DNA of 64,000 bases from Scandinavium sp036495715. Lineage in GTDB: Bacteria; Pseudomonadota; Gammaproteobacteria; Enterobacterales; Enterobacteriaceae. The notes beneath the pieces were generated by a model. It searched no databases. It had not been told where the DNA came from and saw only the letters and a program-made list of their open reading frames with translations. A program made the position numbers and the translations under genes. The stretch lies in the NCBI GenBank assembly GCA_036495715.1, contig DASXML010000080.1, forward strand, positions 6,284 through 70,283. Direction: 5' to 3'. This document shows positions 8,315 through 17,812 of the stretch, one piece after another (position 1 is the stretch's first letter; each line of letters opens with the position of its first letter).

Positions 8315-9286
8315 ATGGACACGAAAAAAAATAACATTGAGTTTATTCCTCAGTTCGAAAAATCCTTTTTACACCCGCGTTATTGGGGCTCATGGCTGGG
8401 CGTGCTGGCTTTCGCCGGTATCGCGCTGACACCAGCATCGTTTCGCGATCCGATCCTTGGCGCGTTAGGGAAAAAAGTGGGACGGCTGGCAAAAAGCTCC
8501 CGCCGTCGTGCGCAAATCAATCTGCTTTACTGCTTCCCGGAAAAAAGCGAAGCCGAACGTGAAGCGATCATTGATGAAATGTACGCCACCGCGCCACAGG
8601 CAATGGTGATGATGGCTGAGCTTGGCTTGCGTGATCCCAAGAAAGTTCTGCCGCGCGTTGATTGGCAGGGGATCGAAATCATCGAAGAGTTGCAGCGTAA
8701 CGATGAGAAGGTGATTTTCCTCGTGCCGCATGGTTGGGGGGTGGATATTCCGGCAATGCTGATGGCCTCGAAAGGGCAGAAGATGGCGGCGATGTTCCAC
8801 AATCAGGGCAACCCGGTCTTTGACTACATTTGGAACACCGTCCGCCGTCGTTTTGGTGGGCGTATGCACGCGCGCAACGACGGGATTAAGCCGTTTATCA
8901 AATCTGTCCGTGAAGGGTATTGGGGCTACTATCTGCCCGATCAGGATCACGGTGAAGAACACAGCGAATTCGTTGATTTCTTCGCGACCTATAAAGCGAC
9001 ACTGCCGGCGATTGGCCGTTTGATGAAGGTCTGTCGCGCGCGAGTCGTACCGCTTTTCCCCGTTTATGATGGCAAAACACACCGTCTGACCGTTGAGATC
9101 CGTCCCCCAATGGATGACCTGATAACAGCGGATGACAACACCATTGCTCGGCGTATGAACGAAGAAGTGGAAGTGTTCGTCACCCCGCATACGGAACAGT
9201 ACACCTGGATCCTCAAGTTGCTAAAAACGCGTAAGCCCGGGGATATTGAGCCGTACAAGCGCAAGGACTTGTTTCCTGGAAAATGA
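8315..9286 (+). CDS. lpxM: Lipid A biosynthesis myristoyltransferase
   Basis: A 323-residue inner-membrane acyltransferase of the LpxL/LpxM family. An N-terminal hydrophobic anchor (YWGSWLGVLAFAGIALTPASF, about residues 25-45) is followed by the catalytic HX4D motif HGWGVD (about residues 143-148). A late YYLPDQDHGEEHSEFVDFF region is typical of LpxM. It transfers the secondary myristate to Kdo2-lipid A, completing hexa-acylation. The gene sits alone between the mepM terminator and the convergent pykA. Confidence 0.95.
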   Translation: MDTKKNNIEFIPQFEKSFLHPRYWGSWLGVLAFAGIALTPASFRDPILGALGKKVGRLAKSSRRRAQINLLYCFPEKSEAEREAIIDEMYATAPQAMVMMAELGLRDPKKVLPRVDWQGIEIIEELQRNDEKVIFLVPHGWGVDIPAMLMASKGQKMAAMFHNQGNPVFDYIWNTVRRRFGGRMHARNDGIKPFIKSVREGYWGYYLPDQDHGEEHSEFVDFFATYKATLPAIGRLMKVCRARVVPLFPVYDGKTHRLTVEIRPPMDDLITADDNTIARRMNEEVEVFVTPHTEQYTWILKLLKTRKPGDIEPYKRKDLFPGK

Positions 9287-9366
9287 GTCTGAGCGTCGTG
9301 CTAATAAACAATCTTTAAGCCAGGGGCATTGAGCTGAGGTTGAAGGGCAGGTACCGCGGGAAAATG

Positions 9367-9392
9367 AAACTGCCGGGAAAGCCCGGCAGTTT
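9367..9392 (-). terminator. Terminator of pykA (possibly bidirectional with lpxM)
   Basis: AAACTGCCGGG and CCCGGCAGTTT form an 11-bp stem in the gap between convergent lpxM and pykA. The minus strand continues with TTTCATTTT. Confidence 0.8.
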
Positions 9393-9407
9393 ATGGTAAG
9401 AGTGACA

Positions 9408-10850
9408 TTACTCTACGGTCAGAATACGCGTGGTGTTCGTGGTGCCCACGGTACTCATCACGTCGCCCTGAGTGACGATAACCAGATCGCCAGAGACCAG
9501 ATAGCCTTTGTCACGCAGCAGATTCACGGCATCGCTGGCGGCGGCTACGCCGTCGGTCGCGCTGTCGAAGTGAACCGGCGTTACGCCACGATACAGAGAG
9601 GTCAGGTTCAGGGTACGTTCATGACGGGAGAGCGCAAAAATCGGCAGACCGGAGCTGATGCGAGACGTCATCAGTGCGGTACGCCCGGATTCGGTCATGG
9701 TGATGATCGCCGACACGCCTTTCAGGTGGTTTGCCGCGTACATCGCCGACATGGCAATGGCTTCTTCCACGTTATCAAACTGGATGTCGAGACGGTGCTT
9801 AGAGACGTTGATGCTAGGAATTTTTTCTGCACCCAGGCACACGCGCGCCATGGCCGCCACGGTTTCAGACGGGTACTGACCCGCAGCGGTTTCCGCTGAT
9901 AGCATCACCGCATCGGTGCCATCCAGCACGGCGTTTGCCACGTCCATGACTTCGGCACGGGTTGGCATTGGGTTGGTGATCATCGATTCCATCATTTGCG
10001 TTGCAGTGATCACTGAGCGGTTCAACTGACGGGCACGACGGATCAACGCTTTCTGAATGCCGACCAGTTCCGGGTCGCCGATTTCCACACCGAGGTCGCC
10101 ACGGGCAACCATGACAACGTCAGAGGCGAGAATGATGTCGTCCATCGCGTCCTGGCTGCAGACGGCTTCTGCACGTTCAACTTTCGCTACGATTTTCGCG
10201 TCACAGCCTGCCTCGCGCGCCAGACGGCGGGCATAGTTCAGATCTTCACCACAGCGTGGGAAGGAGACGGCCAGATAGTCCACGCCAATCAGCGCGGCGG
10301 TCAGGATGTCTGCTTTATCTTTTTCAGTCAGCGCTTCGGCAGAAAGGCCGCCGCCGAGTTTGTTAATGCCTTTGTTGTTGGACAGCGGGCCACCGACGGT
10401 CACCTCGGTGAACACTTTCAGGCCCTGAACTTCCAACACTTTCAGCTGCACGCGACCATCGTCGAGCAGCAGGATGTCGCCAGGCACGACGTCAGCCGGC
10501 AGGCCTTTGTAGTCGATACCGACTTTCTCTTTGTCGCCTTCGCCTTTACCAAGGTTGGCATCCAGCAGGAATTTGTCGCCGATATTAAGGAATACTTTAC
10601 CTTCTTTGAAGGTCGAAACACGGATTTTTGGCCCTTGCAGATCGCCGAGGATAGCGACGTGGCGACCTAATTTAGCCGCGATTTCGCGGACTTTATCAGC
10701 GCGGATTTTATGGTCTTCGGCGCTGCCGTGGGAGAAGTTCATGCGGACAACGTTCGCACCCGCTGCAATCACCTTTTCAAGGTTATTATCGCGGTCGGTA
10801 GCCGGGCCTAACGTGGTCACGATTTTGGTTCTGCGAAGCCTTCTGGACAT
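9408..10850 (-). CDS. pykA: Pyruvate kinase II
   Basis: A 480-residue pyruvate kinase starting MSRRLRRTKIVTTLGPATD. Visible motifs include VVRMNFSHGSAEDH for substrate binding, the Mg2+/K+ region VAKVERAEAV near residue 220, MVARGDLGVEIG near residue 245, and ITATQMMESMI. It converts phosphoenolpyruvate and ADP to pyruvate and ATP at the end of glycolysis. The open frame extends 20 codons upstream of 10850, but that part does not resemble PykA. hexR lies behind it on the same strand, 126 bp away, as in E. coli. Confidence 0.96.
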   Translation of the reverse strand: MSRRLRRTKIVTTLGPATDRDNNLEKVIAAGANVVRMNFSHGSAEDHKIRADKVREIAAKLGRHVAILGDLQGPKIRVSTFKEGKVFLNIGDKFLLDANLGKGEGDKEKVGIDYKGLPADVVPGDILLLDDGRVQLKVLEVQGLKVFTEVTVGGPLSNNKGINKLGGGLSAEALTEKDKADILTAALIGVDYLAVSFPRCGEDLNYARRLAREAGCDAKIVAKVERAEAVCSQDAMDDIILASDVVMVARGDLGVEIGDPELVGIQKALIRRARQLNRSVITATQMMESMITNPMPTRAEVMDVANAVLDGTDAVMLSAETAAGQYPSETVAAMARVCLGAEKIPSINVSKHRLDIQFDNVEEAIAMSAMYAANHLKGVSAIITMTESGRTALMTSRISSGLPIFALSRHERTLNLTSLYRGVTPVHFDSATDGVAAASDAVNLLRDKGYLVSGDLVIVTQGDVMSTVGTTNTTRILTVE

Positions 10851-10976
10851 GTAATACTCCGTTGCTGAAACAATTTTGGTGTTGCGTGAACAGGCATTCG
10901 GGCGTTCCACCTGTGCGAAGTCTAATGCTGGAACTTAACCGAATGTACAAATAAGTTACAAGCTTGTTATAAACTT

Positions 10977-11846
10977 TTAATGGTTATCACTGCTAATCTG
11001 CAGTTCCTTATCAAACCGCGATTCCTTCAACGCTTCTTTGACCCGCTTCAAGTTATCCCGGAATTTTGCCCCACGGCGCAGGGTAAAGCCGGTGGCGAGT
11101 ACGTCGATAACCGTCAGTTGGGCCAGCCGGGAAACCATCGGCATGTAAATGTCAGTATCTTCCGGAACATCGAGCGTAATGGCTAACGATGCTTCACGTG
11201 CCAGCGGTGTCCCTGCTGACGTAATCGCAATGACCATGGCATCGTTTTCACGGGCGAGTTGTGCCAACTCAACCAAACTTTTCGTGCGCCCGGTGTGAGA
11301 AATGAGTACAACAACGTCATCATCGCTGCAGTTCATACAGCTCATACGTTGCAAAACGATGTCATCGGAATACACCACTGGCACGTTGAAACGGAAAAAC
11401 TTGTTCATCGCGTCGTGCGCCACGGCGGCAGACGACCCTAAGCCGAAGAAGGCGATTTTTTTTGCCTGCGTTAACAGGTCAACCGCGCGGTTGACGGCGG
11501 ACATATCCAGAGAGTGACGAACATGATCGAGGCTTGCCATCGCGGATTCAAAAATTTTGCCGGTATACGCTTCCACGCTGTCGTCTTCATCGACATTGCG
11601 ATTCACATAGGGCGTGCCGTTCGCGAGACTTTGCGCCAGTTGCAGCTTAAAATCAGGAAAGCCTTTGGTGTCCATGCTTCGGCAAAAACGGTTCACTGTC
11701 GGTTCGCTGACCGTTGCCTCTAATGCCAGCGTGGCAATGCTGGAGTGAATCGCTTGGGAAGGGGAGGTGAGGATCACTTCCGCCACTTTTCGCTCGGATT
11801 TGCTAAGGTTTTCCAGATGGGACTGGATTTTTTCCAGCATGTTCAT
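10977..11846 (-). CDS. hexR: HexR, RpiR-family repressor of hexose catabolism
   Basis: A 289-residue regulator with an N-terminal helix-turn-helix of the RpiR type (VSEPTVNRFCRSMDTKGFPDFKLQ, about residues 45-70) and a C-terminal SIS sugar-phosphate-binding domain (AFFGLGSSAAVAHDAMNKFFR and VVLISHTGRTKSLVELAQ). HexR senses 2-keto-3-deoxy-6-phosphogluconate and controls zwf, edd-eda and glycolytic genes. It is divergent from zwf, the conserved arrangement, and a HexR-like site lies near zwf. Confidence 0.95.
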   Translation of the reverse strand: MNMLEKIQSHLENLSKSERKVAEVILTSPSQAIHSSIATLALEATVSEPTVNRFCRSMDTKGFPDFKLQLAQSLANGTPYVNRNVDEDDSVEAYTGKIFESAMASLDHVRHSLDMSAVNRAVDLLTQAKKIAFFGLGSSAAVAHDAMNKFFRFNVPVVYSDDIVLQRMSCMNCSDDDVVVLISHTGRTKSLVELAQLARENDAMVIAITSAGTPLAREASLAITLDVPEDTDIYMPMVSRLAQLTVIDVLATGFTLRRGAKFRDNLKRVKEALKESRFDKELQISSDNH

Positions 11847-12202
11847 GGTTAACAGGCGCTCATCGGTGAAAGCGATTCCATTAATGGGTGAAATCGCCAG
11901 GCAATTTAGTGAGAATATACCCCTGTGAATTCTGCAATGCAGAGGAAAGAGGGCAATTTACGTTGTTTTTTTTCATTACATGATCACAGTCGACTTTTGC
12001 CAGGACATAACTGGCGAAATGACGAACAAAATTAAGCTGTTGCCCTACGCAGTGGAGGGTTTTTATTCCAGAAATGCCTTTATCTGGCATTGGCGGCGGG
12101 TTCAGGGTTTCGACATTCACGTAAACACAGTACAGTGCAACGTAAGAAAATTACAAATAGCGCCTGGCAGAAGCACCAGGCAATCCAACTGAGGAGAATG
12201 AC
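11847..12202. other. hexR-zwf intergenic region
   Basis: This 356-bp divergent control region contains the hexR leader and the zwf promoter. I see no convincing gene; the short frames on both strands lack family resemblance or ribosome-binding sites. A HexR-like box is listed separately. SoxS/MarA sites are known for zwf in E. coli, but I could not place one with confidence. Confidence 0.7.
12141..12155. promoter_or_regulatory. HexR-like operator upstream of zwf
   Basis: CGTAAGAAAATTACA matches the HexR palindrome consensus TGTAATTAAATTACA at 12 of 15 positions. It lies 48 bp before the zwf ATG. Confidence 0.6.
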
Positions 12203-13678
12203 ATGGCGGTAACGCAAACAGCCCAGGCATGTGATCTGGTCATTTTCGGCGCGAAGGGTGACCTGGCGCGCCGTAAATTGCTGCCTTCCCTGTATCAACT
12301 GGAGAAAGCGGGCCAGATCCATCCGGAGACGCGTATCCTTGGGGTAGGACGTGCCGATTGGGATAAAGATGCATACACCAAAGTGGTGCGCGAGGCGCTG
12401 GAAACTTTCATGAAGGAAAAGATTGATGAAAGTCTGTGGGACACCCTGAGCGGGCGCCTGGACTTCTGCAATCTGGATGTCAATGACACCAAATCCTTTA
12501 CTCGTCTCGGCAAGATGCTCGACCAGAAAGCACGTACGACGATCAACTATTTCGCGATGCCGCCAAGCACCTTTGGTGCCATCTGCAAAGGTCTTGGCGA
12601 AGCCAAACTGAATGCGAAGCCTGCTCGCGTCGTCATGGAAAAACCGCTGGGCACGTCGCTTGCTACTTCGCGCGAAATCAACGACCAGGTCGGTGAATAT
12701 TTCGAAGAGTGCCAGGTCTACCGTATTGACCACTATCTCGGTAAAGAGACCGTGCTCAACCTGCTGGCGCTGCGTTTTGCCAACTCCCTGTTCGTCAATA
12801 ACTGGGATTCCCGCACTATCGATCATGTGGAAATCACCGTGGCCGAAGAAGTGGGTATTGAAGGCCGTTGGGGTTACTTCGATCAGGCCGGGCAGATGCG
12901 CGACATGATCCAGAACCACCTGCTGCAAATTCTTTGTATGATTGCGATGTCGCCGCCGTCCGATTTGAGCGCCGACAGCATTCGTGATGCGAAAGTAAAA
13001 GTACTGAAATCGCTGCGCCGTATTGACCGTTCCAACGTGCGTGATAAAACCGTCCGTGGTCAGTACACCGCCGGTTTTGCGCAGGGTAAAAAAGTGCCGG
13101 GTTACCTCGAAGAAGAGGGCGCGAACAAGAGCAGCAACACCGAAACTTTCGTGGCTATCCGTGTGGATATCGACGACTGGCGTTGGGCTGGTGTGCCGTT
13201 TTACCTGCGTACCGGTAAACGTCTACCGACTAAATGTTCCGAAGTCGTGGTCTATTTCAAAACGCCTGAACTGAACTTGTTCAAAGAATCCTGGCAGGAA
13301 CTGCCGCAGAACAAACTCACTATCCGCCTGCAACCGGATGAAGGTGTGGATATCCAGATCCTCAATAAAGTCCCAGGACTGGATCACAAGCACAATCTGC
13401 AAACCACCAAACTTGACCTGAGCTATTCAGAGACCTTCAATGAAACGCATTTGGCCGACGCTTACGAGCGCCTGCTGCTGGAAACCATGCGTGGCATTCA
13501 GGCGTTGTTCGTGCGCCGTGACGAAGTGGAAGAGGCGTGGAAATGGGTCGACTCCATTACCGAAGCCTGGGCTGCTGATCAAGATGCGCCGAAACCGTAT
13601 CAGGCGGGCACATGGGGGCCGGTCTCTTCTGTCGCGATGATTACTCGCGATGGCCGTTCGTGGAACGAGTTTGAGTAA
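12203..13678 (+). CDS. zwf: Glucose-6-phosphate 1-dehydrogenase
   Basis: A 491-residue enzyme with the NADP-binding motif FGAKGDLARRKLLPSL (about residues 15-30) and the active-site motif RIDHYLGKE (about residues 174-182). A second substrate-binding stretch, FYLRTGKRLPTK, lies near residue 335. It oxidises glucose 6-phosphate to 6-phosphogluconolactone and is the entry to both the pentose phosphate and Entner-Doudoroff routes. GAGGAG lies 9 bases before the ATG. edd and eda follow on the same strand, after a terminator. Confidence 0.97.
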   Translation: MAVTQTAQACDLVIFGAKGDLARRKLLPSLYQLEKAGQIHPETRILGVGRADWDKDAYTKVVREALETFMKEKIDESLWDTLSGRLDFCNLDVNDTKSFTRLGKMLDQKARTTINYFAMPPSTFGAICKGLGEAKLNAKPARVVMEKPLGTSLATSREINDQVGEYFEECQVYRIDHYLGKETVLNLLALRFANSLFVNNWDSRTIDHVEITVAEEVGIEGRWGYFDQAGQMRDMIQNHLLQILCMIAMSPPSDLSADSIRDAKVKVLKSLRRIDRSNVRDKTVRGQYTAGFAQGKKVPGYLEEEGANKSSNTETFVAIRVDIDDWRWAGVPFYLRTGKRLPTKCSEVVVYFKTPELNLFKESWQELPQNKLTIRLQPDEGVDIQILNKVPGLDHKHNLQTTKLDLSYSETFNETHLADAYERLLLETMRGIQALFVRRDEVEEAWKWVDSITEAWAADQDAPKPYQAGTWGPVSSVAMITRDGRSWNEFE

Positions 13679-13703
13679 AAAGAGAGGCTACTCCGATCAG
13701 GGT

Positions 13704-13719
13704 ATTTTACCGGTAACAT
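13704..13719. promoter_or_regulatory. GntR-like operator upstream of edd
   Basis: ATTTTACCGGTAACAT has the TTACCGGTAA dyad core of E. coli GntR sites (ATGTTACCnGTAACAT-like). GntR represses edd-eda in the absence of gluconate. The site lies about 200 bp before edd and just before the zwf terminator, so a long edd leader would be implied. Confidence 0.5.
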
Positions 13720-13756
13720 GATCTGACACAGCATCACGCATAATATTTGCACTTTT

Positions 13757-13790
13757 AAGCCCCGGGAGGTTCACCCCCGGGGCTTTTTTT
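13757..13790 (+). terminator. Terminator of zwf
   Basis: AAGCCCCGGG and CCCGGGGCTT form a strong stem followed by seven T residues. Confidence 0.92.
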
Positions 13791-13913
13791 ATTACACTTA
13801 CGGTAGATGAATTTGCCCCTGAGCTACAGCACAAGCGCGTTTCAACATTGTTAATAACGCCTGAAGTTCGTGTTAATGCCAAAGCCCAGACACTCAGAGT
13901 TTGAGGAGCTTTT

Positions 13914-15725
13914 ATGAATCCCGCACTGTTACGCGTAACAAATCGTATTATTGAACGCTCAAAAGAGACCCGAAGCGCCTACCTCGCGCGGATTAACCAG
14001 GCAAAGTCTGATACCGTTCAGCGCTCTCGTCTGGCCTGCGGCAACCTGGCACACGGCTTTGCAGCCTGTCAGCCAGAGGACAAAGCTTCGCTGAAAAGCA
14101 TGCTGCGTAACAACATCGCCATTATCACCTCCTACAACGACATGCTTTCTGCGCACCAGCCGTACGAATTCTACCCGGACGTTATCCGTAAAGCGCTGCA
14201 CGGCGTAAACGCGGTGGCGCAAGTGGCGGGCGGCGTGCCCGCAATGTGCGACGGGGTGACTCAGGGTCAGGACGGGATGGAACTTTCGCTGCTGAGCCGT
14301 GAAGTGATCGCGATGTCTGCGGCGGTAGGACTTTCACACAATATGTTTGATGGCGCGCTGTACCTCGGCGTGTGCGATAAAATCGTCCCGGGCCTGGTGA
14401 TGGCAGCGCTGTCGTTTGGTCATCTGCCGTCCATTTTCATTCCGTCAGGCCCGATGTCGAGCGGCCTGCCGAACAAAGAAAAAGTGCGCATCCGTCAGCT
14501 TTACGCAGAAGGTAAAGTCGATCGTATGGCGTTGCTGGAGTCAGAAGCCGCGTCTTATCACGCGCCGGGCACCTGCACGTTTTACGGCACAGCCAACACC
14601 AATCAGATGGTTATCGAGTTCATGGGCATGCAGTTGCCTGGCTCCTCGTTTATTCATCCGGATGCGCCAATGCGCGAAATGCTGACCGCAGCTGCTGCGC
14701 GTCAGGTTACCCGCATGACCGGCAACGGTAACGAGTGGATGCCACTGGGCAAAATGTTTGACGAAAAAGTGGTGGTCAATGGCATTGTGGCGCTGCTGGC
14801 AACCGGCGGCTCGACCAACCACACCATGCATTTGGTGGCAATGGCACGCGCGGCAGGCATCATTATCAACTGGGATGATTTCTCCGATCTGTCTGATATC
14901 GTGCCGCTGATGGCACGCCTGTACCCGAACGGCCCAGCCGATATCAACCACTTCCAGGCGGCGGGTGGCGTACCGGTGCTGATGCGTGAACTGCTGAAAG
15001 GTGGCCTGCTGCATGAAGATGTTGAAACGGTTGCGGGGCATGGCCTGTCACGTTACACCATGGAGCCATGGTTGAACGAAGGTGAACTGGACTGGCGCGA
15101 AGGCGCGCAGGGATCGCTGGATGAAGCCGTTATCGCGACGATCGAAAAACCGTTCTCCCATCACGGCGGGACCAAAGTACTGAGCGGCAACCTGGGGCGT
15201 GCGGTGATGAAAACCTCCGCCGTGCCGGTTGAAAACCAGATTATCGAAGCGCCAGCGGTGGTGTTTGAGAGCCAGCATGACGTGTTACCTGCCTTTGAAG
15301 CGGGCCTGCTGGACAAAGATTGCGTGGTCGTCGTCCGTTTGCAAGGACCAAAAGCGAACGGGATGCCAGAATTGCATAAACTTATGCCGCCATTAGGTGT
15401 ATTATTGGACCGTTGTTTCAAAATTGCATTAGTCACCGATGGGCGACTCTCAGGCGCATCTGGTAAAGTGCCATCAGCCATCCACGTCACACCAGAAGCT
15501 TATGACGGCGGACTGCTGGCAAAAGTCCATGATGGCGATATGATCCGCGTCAACGGGCAAACTGGCGAATTAACTTTGCTGGTAGACGAAGCTGAGCTTG
15601 CCGCGCGCAAACCGCATTTACCAGACCTGAGCGCATCACGGGTAGGGACCGGGCGCGAACTGTTCAGCGCACTGCGTGAGAATCTCTCCGGTGCAGAGCA
15701 GGGCGCGACCTGCATCACTTTTTAA
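13914..15725 (+). CDS. edd: 6-phosphogluconate dehydratase
   Basis: A 603-residue IlvD/Edd-family iron-sulfur dehydratase that converts 6-phosphogluconate to 2-keto-3-deoxy-6-phosphogluconate. Cluster cysteines are expected in MCDGVTQGQDGMELS (about residue 118) and the PGTCTFYGTANTNQM region (about residue 222). VTDGRLSGASGKVPSAIHVTPEA near residue 510 is the family signature. GAGGAG is spaced 6 bases from the ATG. eda follows 40 bp downstream, forming the Entner-Doudoroff operon. Confidence 0.97.
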   Translation: MNPALLRVTNRIIERSKETRSAYLARINQAKSDTVQRSRLACGNLAHGFAACQPEDKASLKSMLRNNIAIITSYNDMLSAHQPYEFYPDVIRKALHGVNAVAQVAGGVPAMCDGVTQGQDGMELSLLSREVIAMSAAVGLSHNMFDGALYLGVCDKIVPGLVMAALSFGHLPSIFIPSGPMSSGLPNKEKVRIRQLYAEGKVDRMALLESEAASYHAPGTCTFYGTANTNQMVIEFMGMQLPGSSFIHPDAPMREMLTAAAARQVTRMTGNGNEWMPLGKMFDEKVVVNGIVALLATGGSTNHTMHLVAMARAAGIIINWDDFSDLSDIVPLMARLYPNGPADINHFQAAGGVPVLMRELLKGGLLHEDVETVAGHGLSRYTMEPWLNEGELDWREGAQGSLDEAVIATIEKPFSHHGGTKVLSGNLGRAVMKTSAVPVENQIIEAPAVVFESQHDVLPAFEAGLLDKDCVVVVRLQGPKANGMPELHKLMPPLGVLLDRCFKIALVTDGRLSGASGKVPSAIHVTPEAYDGGLLAKVHDGDMIRVNGQTGELTLLVDEAELAARKPHLPDLSASRVGTGRELFSALRENLSGAEQGATCITF

Positions 15726-15765
15726 TACGACAAGATTTATCATTCTGGCGAAGAGAAAAACTCTG

Positions 15766-16404
15766 ATGAAAAACTGGAAAACAAGTGCAGAAGCTATCCT
15801 GACCAACGGCCCGGTTGTCCCGGTTATCGTGGTTAATAAACTGGAACACGCGGTGCCAATGGCGAAAGCGCTGGTTGCCGGTGGCGTACGCGTGCTGGAA
15901 GTGACCTTGCGTACCGCTTGCGCGATGGACGCGATCCGCGCTATCGCCAAAGAAGTGCCGGATGCGATTGTCGGTGCCGGTACCGTGACCAACGTGCAGC
16001 AGCTGAAAGAAGTGACCGAAGCAGGCGCGCAGTTTGCTATTAGCCCGGGTCTGACCGAGCCGCTGCTGAAAGCGGCAACCGAAGGCTCCATTCCACTGAT
16101 CCCTGGTATCAGTACCGTTTCTGAACTGATGCTGGGCATGGACTACGGTCTGAAAGAATTCAAATTTTTCCCGGCAGAAGCTAACGGCGGCACCAAAGCG
16201 TTGCAGGCGATTGCGGGTCCGTTCGCACATATCCGTTTCTGCCCGACTGGCGGCATCTCTCCGGCCAACTACCGCGATTACCTGGCGCTGAAAAGCGTGT
16301 TGTGTATCGGGGGTTCCTGGCTGGTGCCGGCGGATGCGCTGGAGTCAGGTGACTACGACCGCATTACCAAAATTGCTCGCGAAGCGGTAGAAGGCGCGAA
16401 GTAA
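15766..16404 (+). CDS. eda: KDPG/KHG aldolase
   Basis: A 213-residue class I aldolase starting MKNWKTSAEAILTNGPVVPVIVV. The catalytic base Glu is in VLEVTLRTACA (about residue 45), and the Schiff-base Lys is in LKEFKFFPAEANGG (about residue 133). It splits KDPG into pyruvate and glyceraldehyde 3-phosphate. The in-frame upstream extension overlapping edd does not resemble Eda and was excluded. The gene ends at a terminator shared with the convergent purT. Confidence 0.97.
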   Translation: MKNWKTSAEAILTNGPVVPVIVVNKLEHAVPMAKALVAGGVRVLEVTLRTACAMDAIRAIAKEVPDAIVGAGTVTNVQQLKEVTEAGAQFAISPGLTEPLLKAATEGSIPLIPGISTVSELMLGMDYGLKEFKFFPAEANGGTKALQAIAGPFAHIRFCPTGGISPANYRDYLALKSVLCIGGSWLVPADALESGDYDRITKIAREAVEGAK

Positions 16405-16426
16405 ATTTTCGGCAGTAGCGATAAGG

Positions 16427-16458
16427 CCCGGTAAGCGCTAACGCTACCGGGTTTTTTT
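16427..16458 (+). terminator. Terminator of eda
   Basis: CCCGGT..AGCG and CGCTACCGGG pair with a small bulge and are followed by TTTTTTT. The last bases reach the stop codon of convergent purT. Confidence 0.88.
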
Positions 16459-17635
16459 ATCCCTTTACAATGACAGACAGCGCCGCCGCTTTGGCTCGTT
16501 CCACCGCTGTATCGACATCATCTGCAATGGCTAGCGCCACACCCAAACGACGCGTGCCGTCGATATCCGGCTTACCAAACAAGCGAAGTTGTACACCTGC
16601 ACCCACCGCGCTTTCTACATTGCTAAAGCTAACGTTATTACTGGTTAACTGCGGGAGGATCACCGCCGAAGCAGAAGGACCGTACTGGCGAATCGCGCCA
16701 ATGGGCAGACCGAGAAAAGCGCGAACGTGCAGCGCGAATTCAGAGAGATCCTGGGAGATAAGCGTGACCATGCCAGTATCGTGTGGACGCGGCGATACTT
16801 CGCTGAACACCACCTCGTCACCACAGATAAACAGCTCCACGCCGAAAAGGCCGTAACCGCCGAGCGCGAGTACCACTTTGCGCGCGATCTCTTCCGCACG
16901 TTCAAGCGCGAGCTGGCTCATCTGCTGCGGCTGCCACGATTCACGATAATCACCGTCTTCCTGACGATGTCCGACCGGCGCGCAGAAATGCACGCCGTCA
17001 ACGGCGCTGACCGTCAGCAGGGTAATTTCAAAATCAAAGTTCACCACGCCTTCAACAATCACCCGCCCAGCGCCTGCGCGACCGCCTTGTTGCGCGTATT
17101 GCCACGCGGCGGCGAGTTGCTCTTCGTTGCGGATAACACTCTGGCCTTTGCCGGAGGAACTCATCACCGGTTTTACGATGCACGGGAAGCCGATTTCAGC
17201 CACCGCATGACGGAAGTTTGGTTCGCTGTCGGCAAAGCGGTAGGTCGAGGTGGGCAGGGTAAGTTCTTCTGCGGCCAGGCGACGAATGCCTTCACGGTTC
17301 ATAGTGAGCTTTGTCGCGCGAGCGCAAGGCACCACGTGCTGCCCGGCTCGCTCTAATTCAATCAGCATATCGGTGGCGATAGCTTCAATTTCCGGCACGA
17401 TAAAGTCGGGTTTTTCCTGTTCGACCAGCAATTTCAGCGCCTGACCGTCCAGCATATTCATCACGTGGCTGCGATGAGCAACATGCATCGCCGGAGCGTC
17501 TGCATAGCGGTCTACGGCAATCACTTCAATGCCGAGGCGCTGGCACTCGATAGCCACTTCTTTACCCAGCTCGCCAGAGCCCAATAACATCACGCGAGTT
17601 GCCGCCGGACGCAGCGCTGTGCCTAGTACAGTCAT
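16457..17635 (-). CDS. purT: Formate-dependent phosphoribosylglycinamide formyltransferase
   Basis: A 392-residue ATP-grasp enzyme starting MTVLGTALRPAATRVMLLGSGELGKE. SSGKGQSVIRNEEQLAAAW is the ATP-grasp loop (about residues 160-178), and VFSEVSPRPHDTGMVTLISQ (about 278-297) holds metal and substrate ligands. It performs the third step of purine synthesis using formate and ATP. The 40-codon in-frame extension upstream runs through the PurR operator and was not used. In E. coli yebG and yebF lie between purT and yebE; here that gap is only 177 bp. Confidence 0.96.
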   Translation of the reverse strand: MTVLGTALRPAATRVMLLGSGELGKEVAIECQRLGIEVIAVDRYADAPAMHVAHRSHVMNMLDGQALKLLVEQEKPDFIVPEIEAIATDMLIELERAGQHVVPCARATKLTMNREGIRRLAAEELTLPTSTYRFADSEPNFRHAVAEIGFPCIVKPVMSSSGKGQSVIRNEEQLAAAWQYAQQGGRAGAGRVIVEGVVNFDFEITLLTVSAVDGVHFCAPVGHRQEDGDYRESWQPQQMSQLALERAEEIARKVVLALGGYGLFGVELFICGDEVVFSEVSPRPHDTGMVTLISQDLSEFALHVRAFLGLPIGAIRQYGPSASAVILPQLTSNNVSFSNVESAVGAGVQLRLFGKPDIDGTRRLGVALAIADDVDTAVERAKAAALSVIVKG

Positions 17636-17673
17636 AACGAAATTCCACAGTAAAAAAAGTGACGGCAGTATAT

Positions 17674-17689
17674 ACGAAAACGTTTGCGT
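17674..17689. promoter_or_regulatory. PurR operator upstream of purT
   Basis: ACGAAAACGTTTGCGT matches the PurR consensus ACGCAAACGTTTGCGT at 15 of 16 positions. It starts 39 bp before the purT ATG. Confidence 0.9.
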
Positions 17690-17812
17690 GTGTCTTGTGT
17701 GGGTCGATGCCGTATCAGGTATCGTACTTTGCGTATCATTAGCTAAATCAGACATTTCATGACAGCGGATCGCTTAGTATGGGAGCAATTATCACAGTGC
17801 AGAGAGGTCGAC

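Noticed and set aside
10930..10976. Possible HexR box before pykA (TGTACAAATAAGTTACA)
   Set aside because: The half-sites are two bases further apart than the HexR consensus, so I did not list it as an operator.
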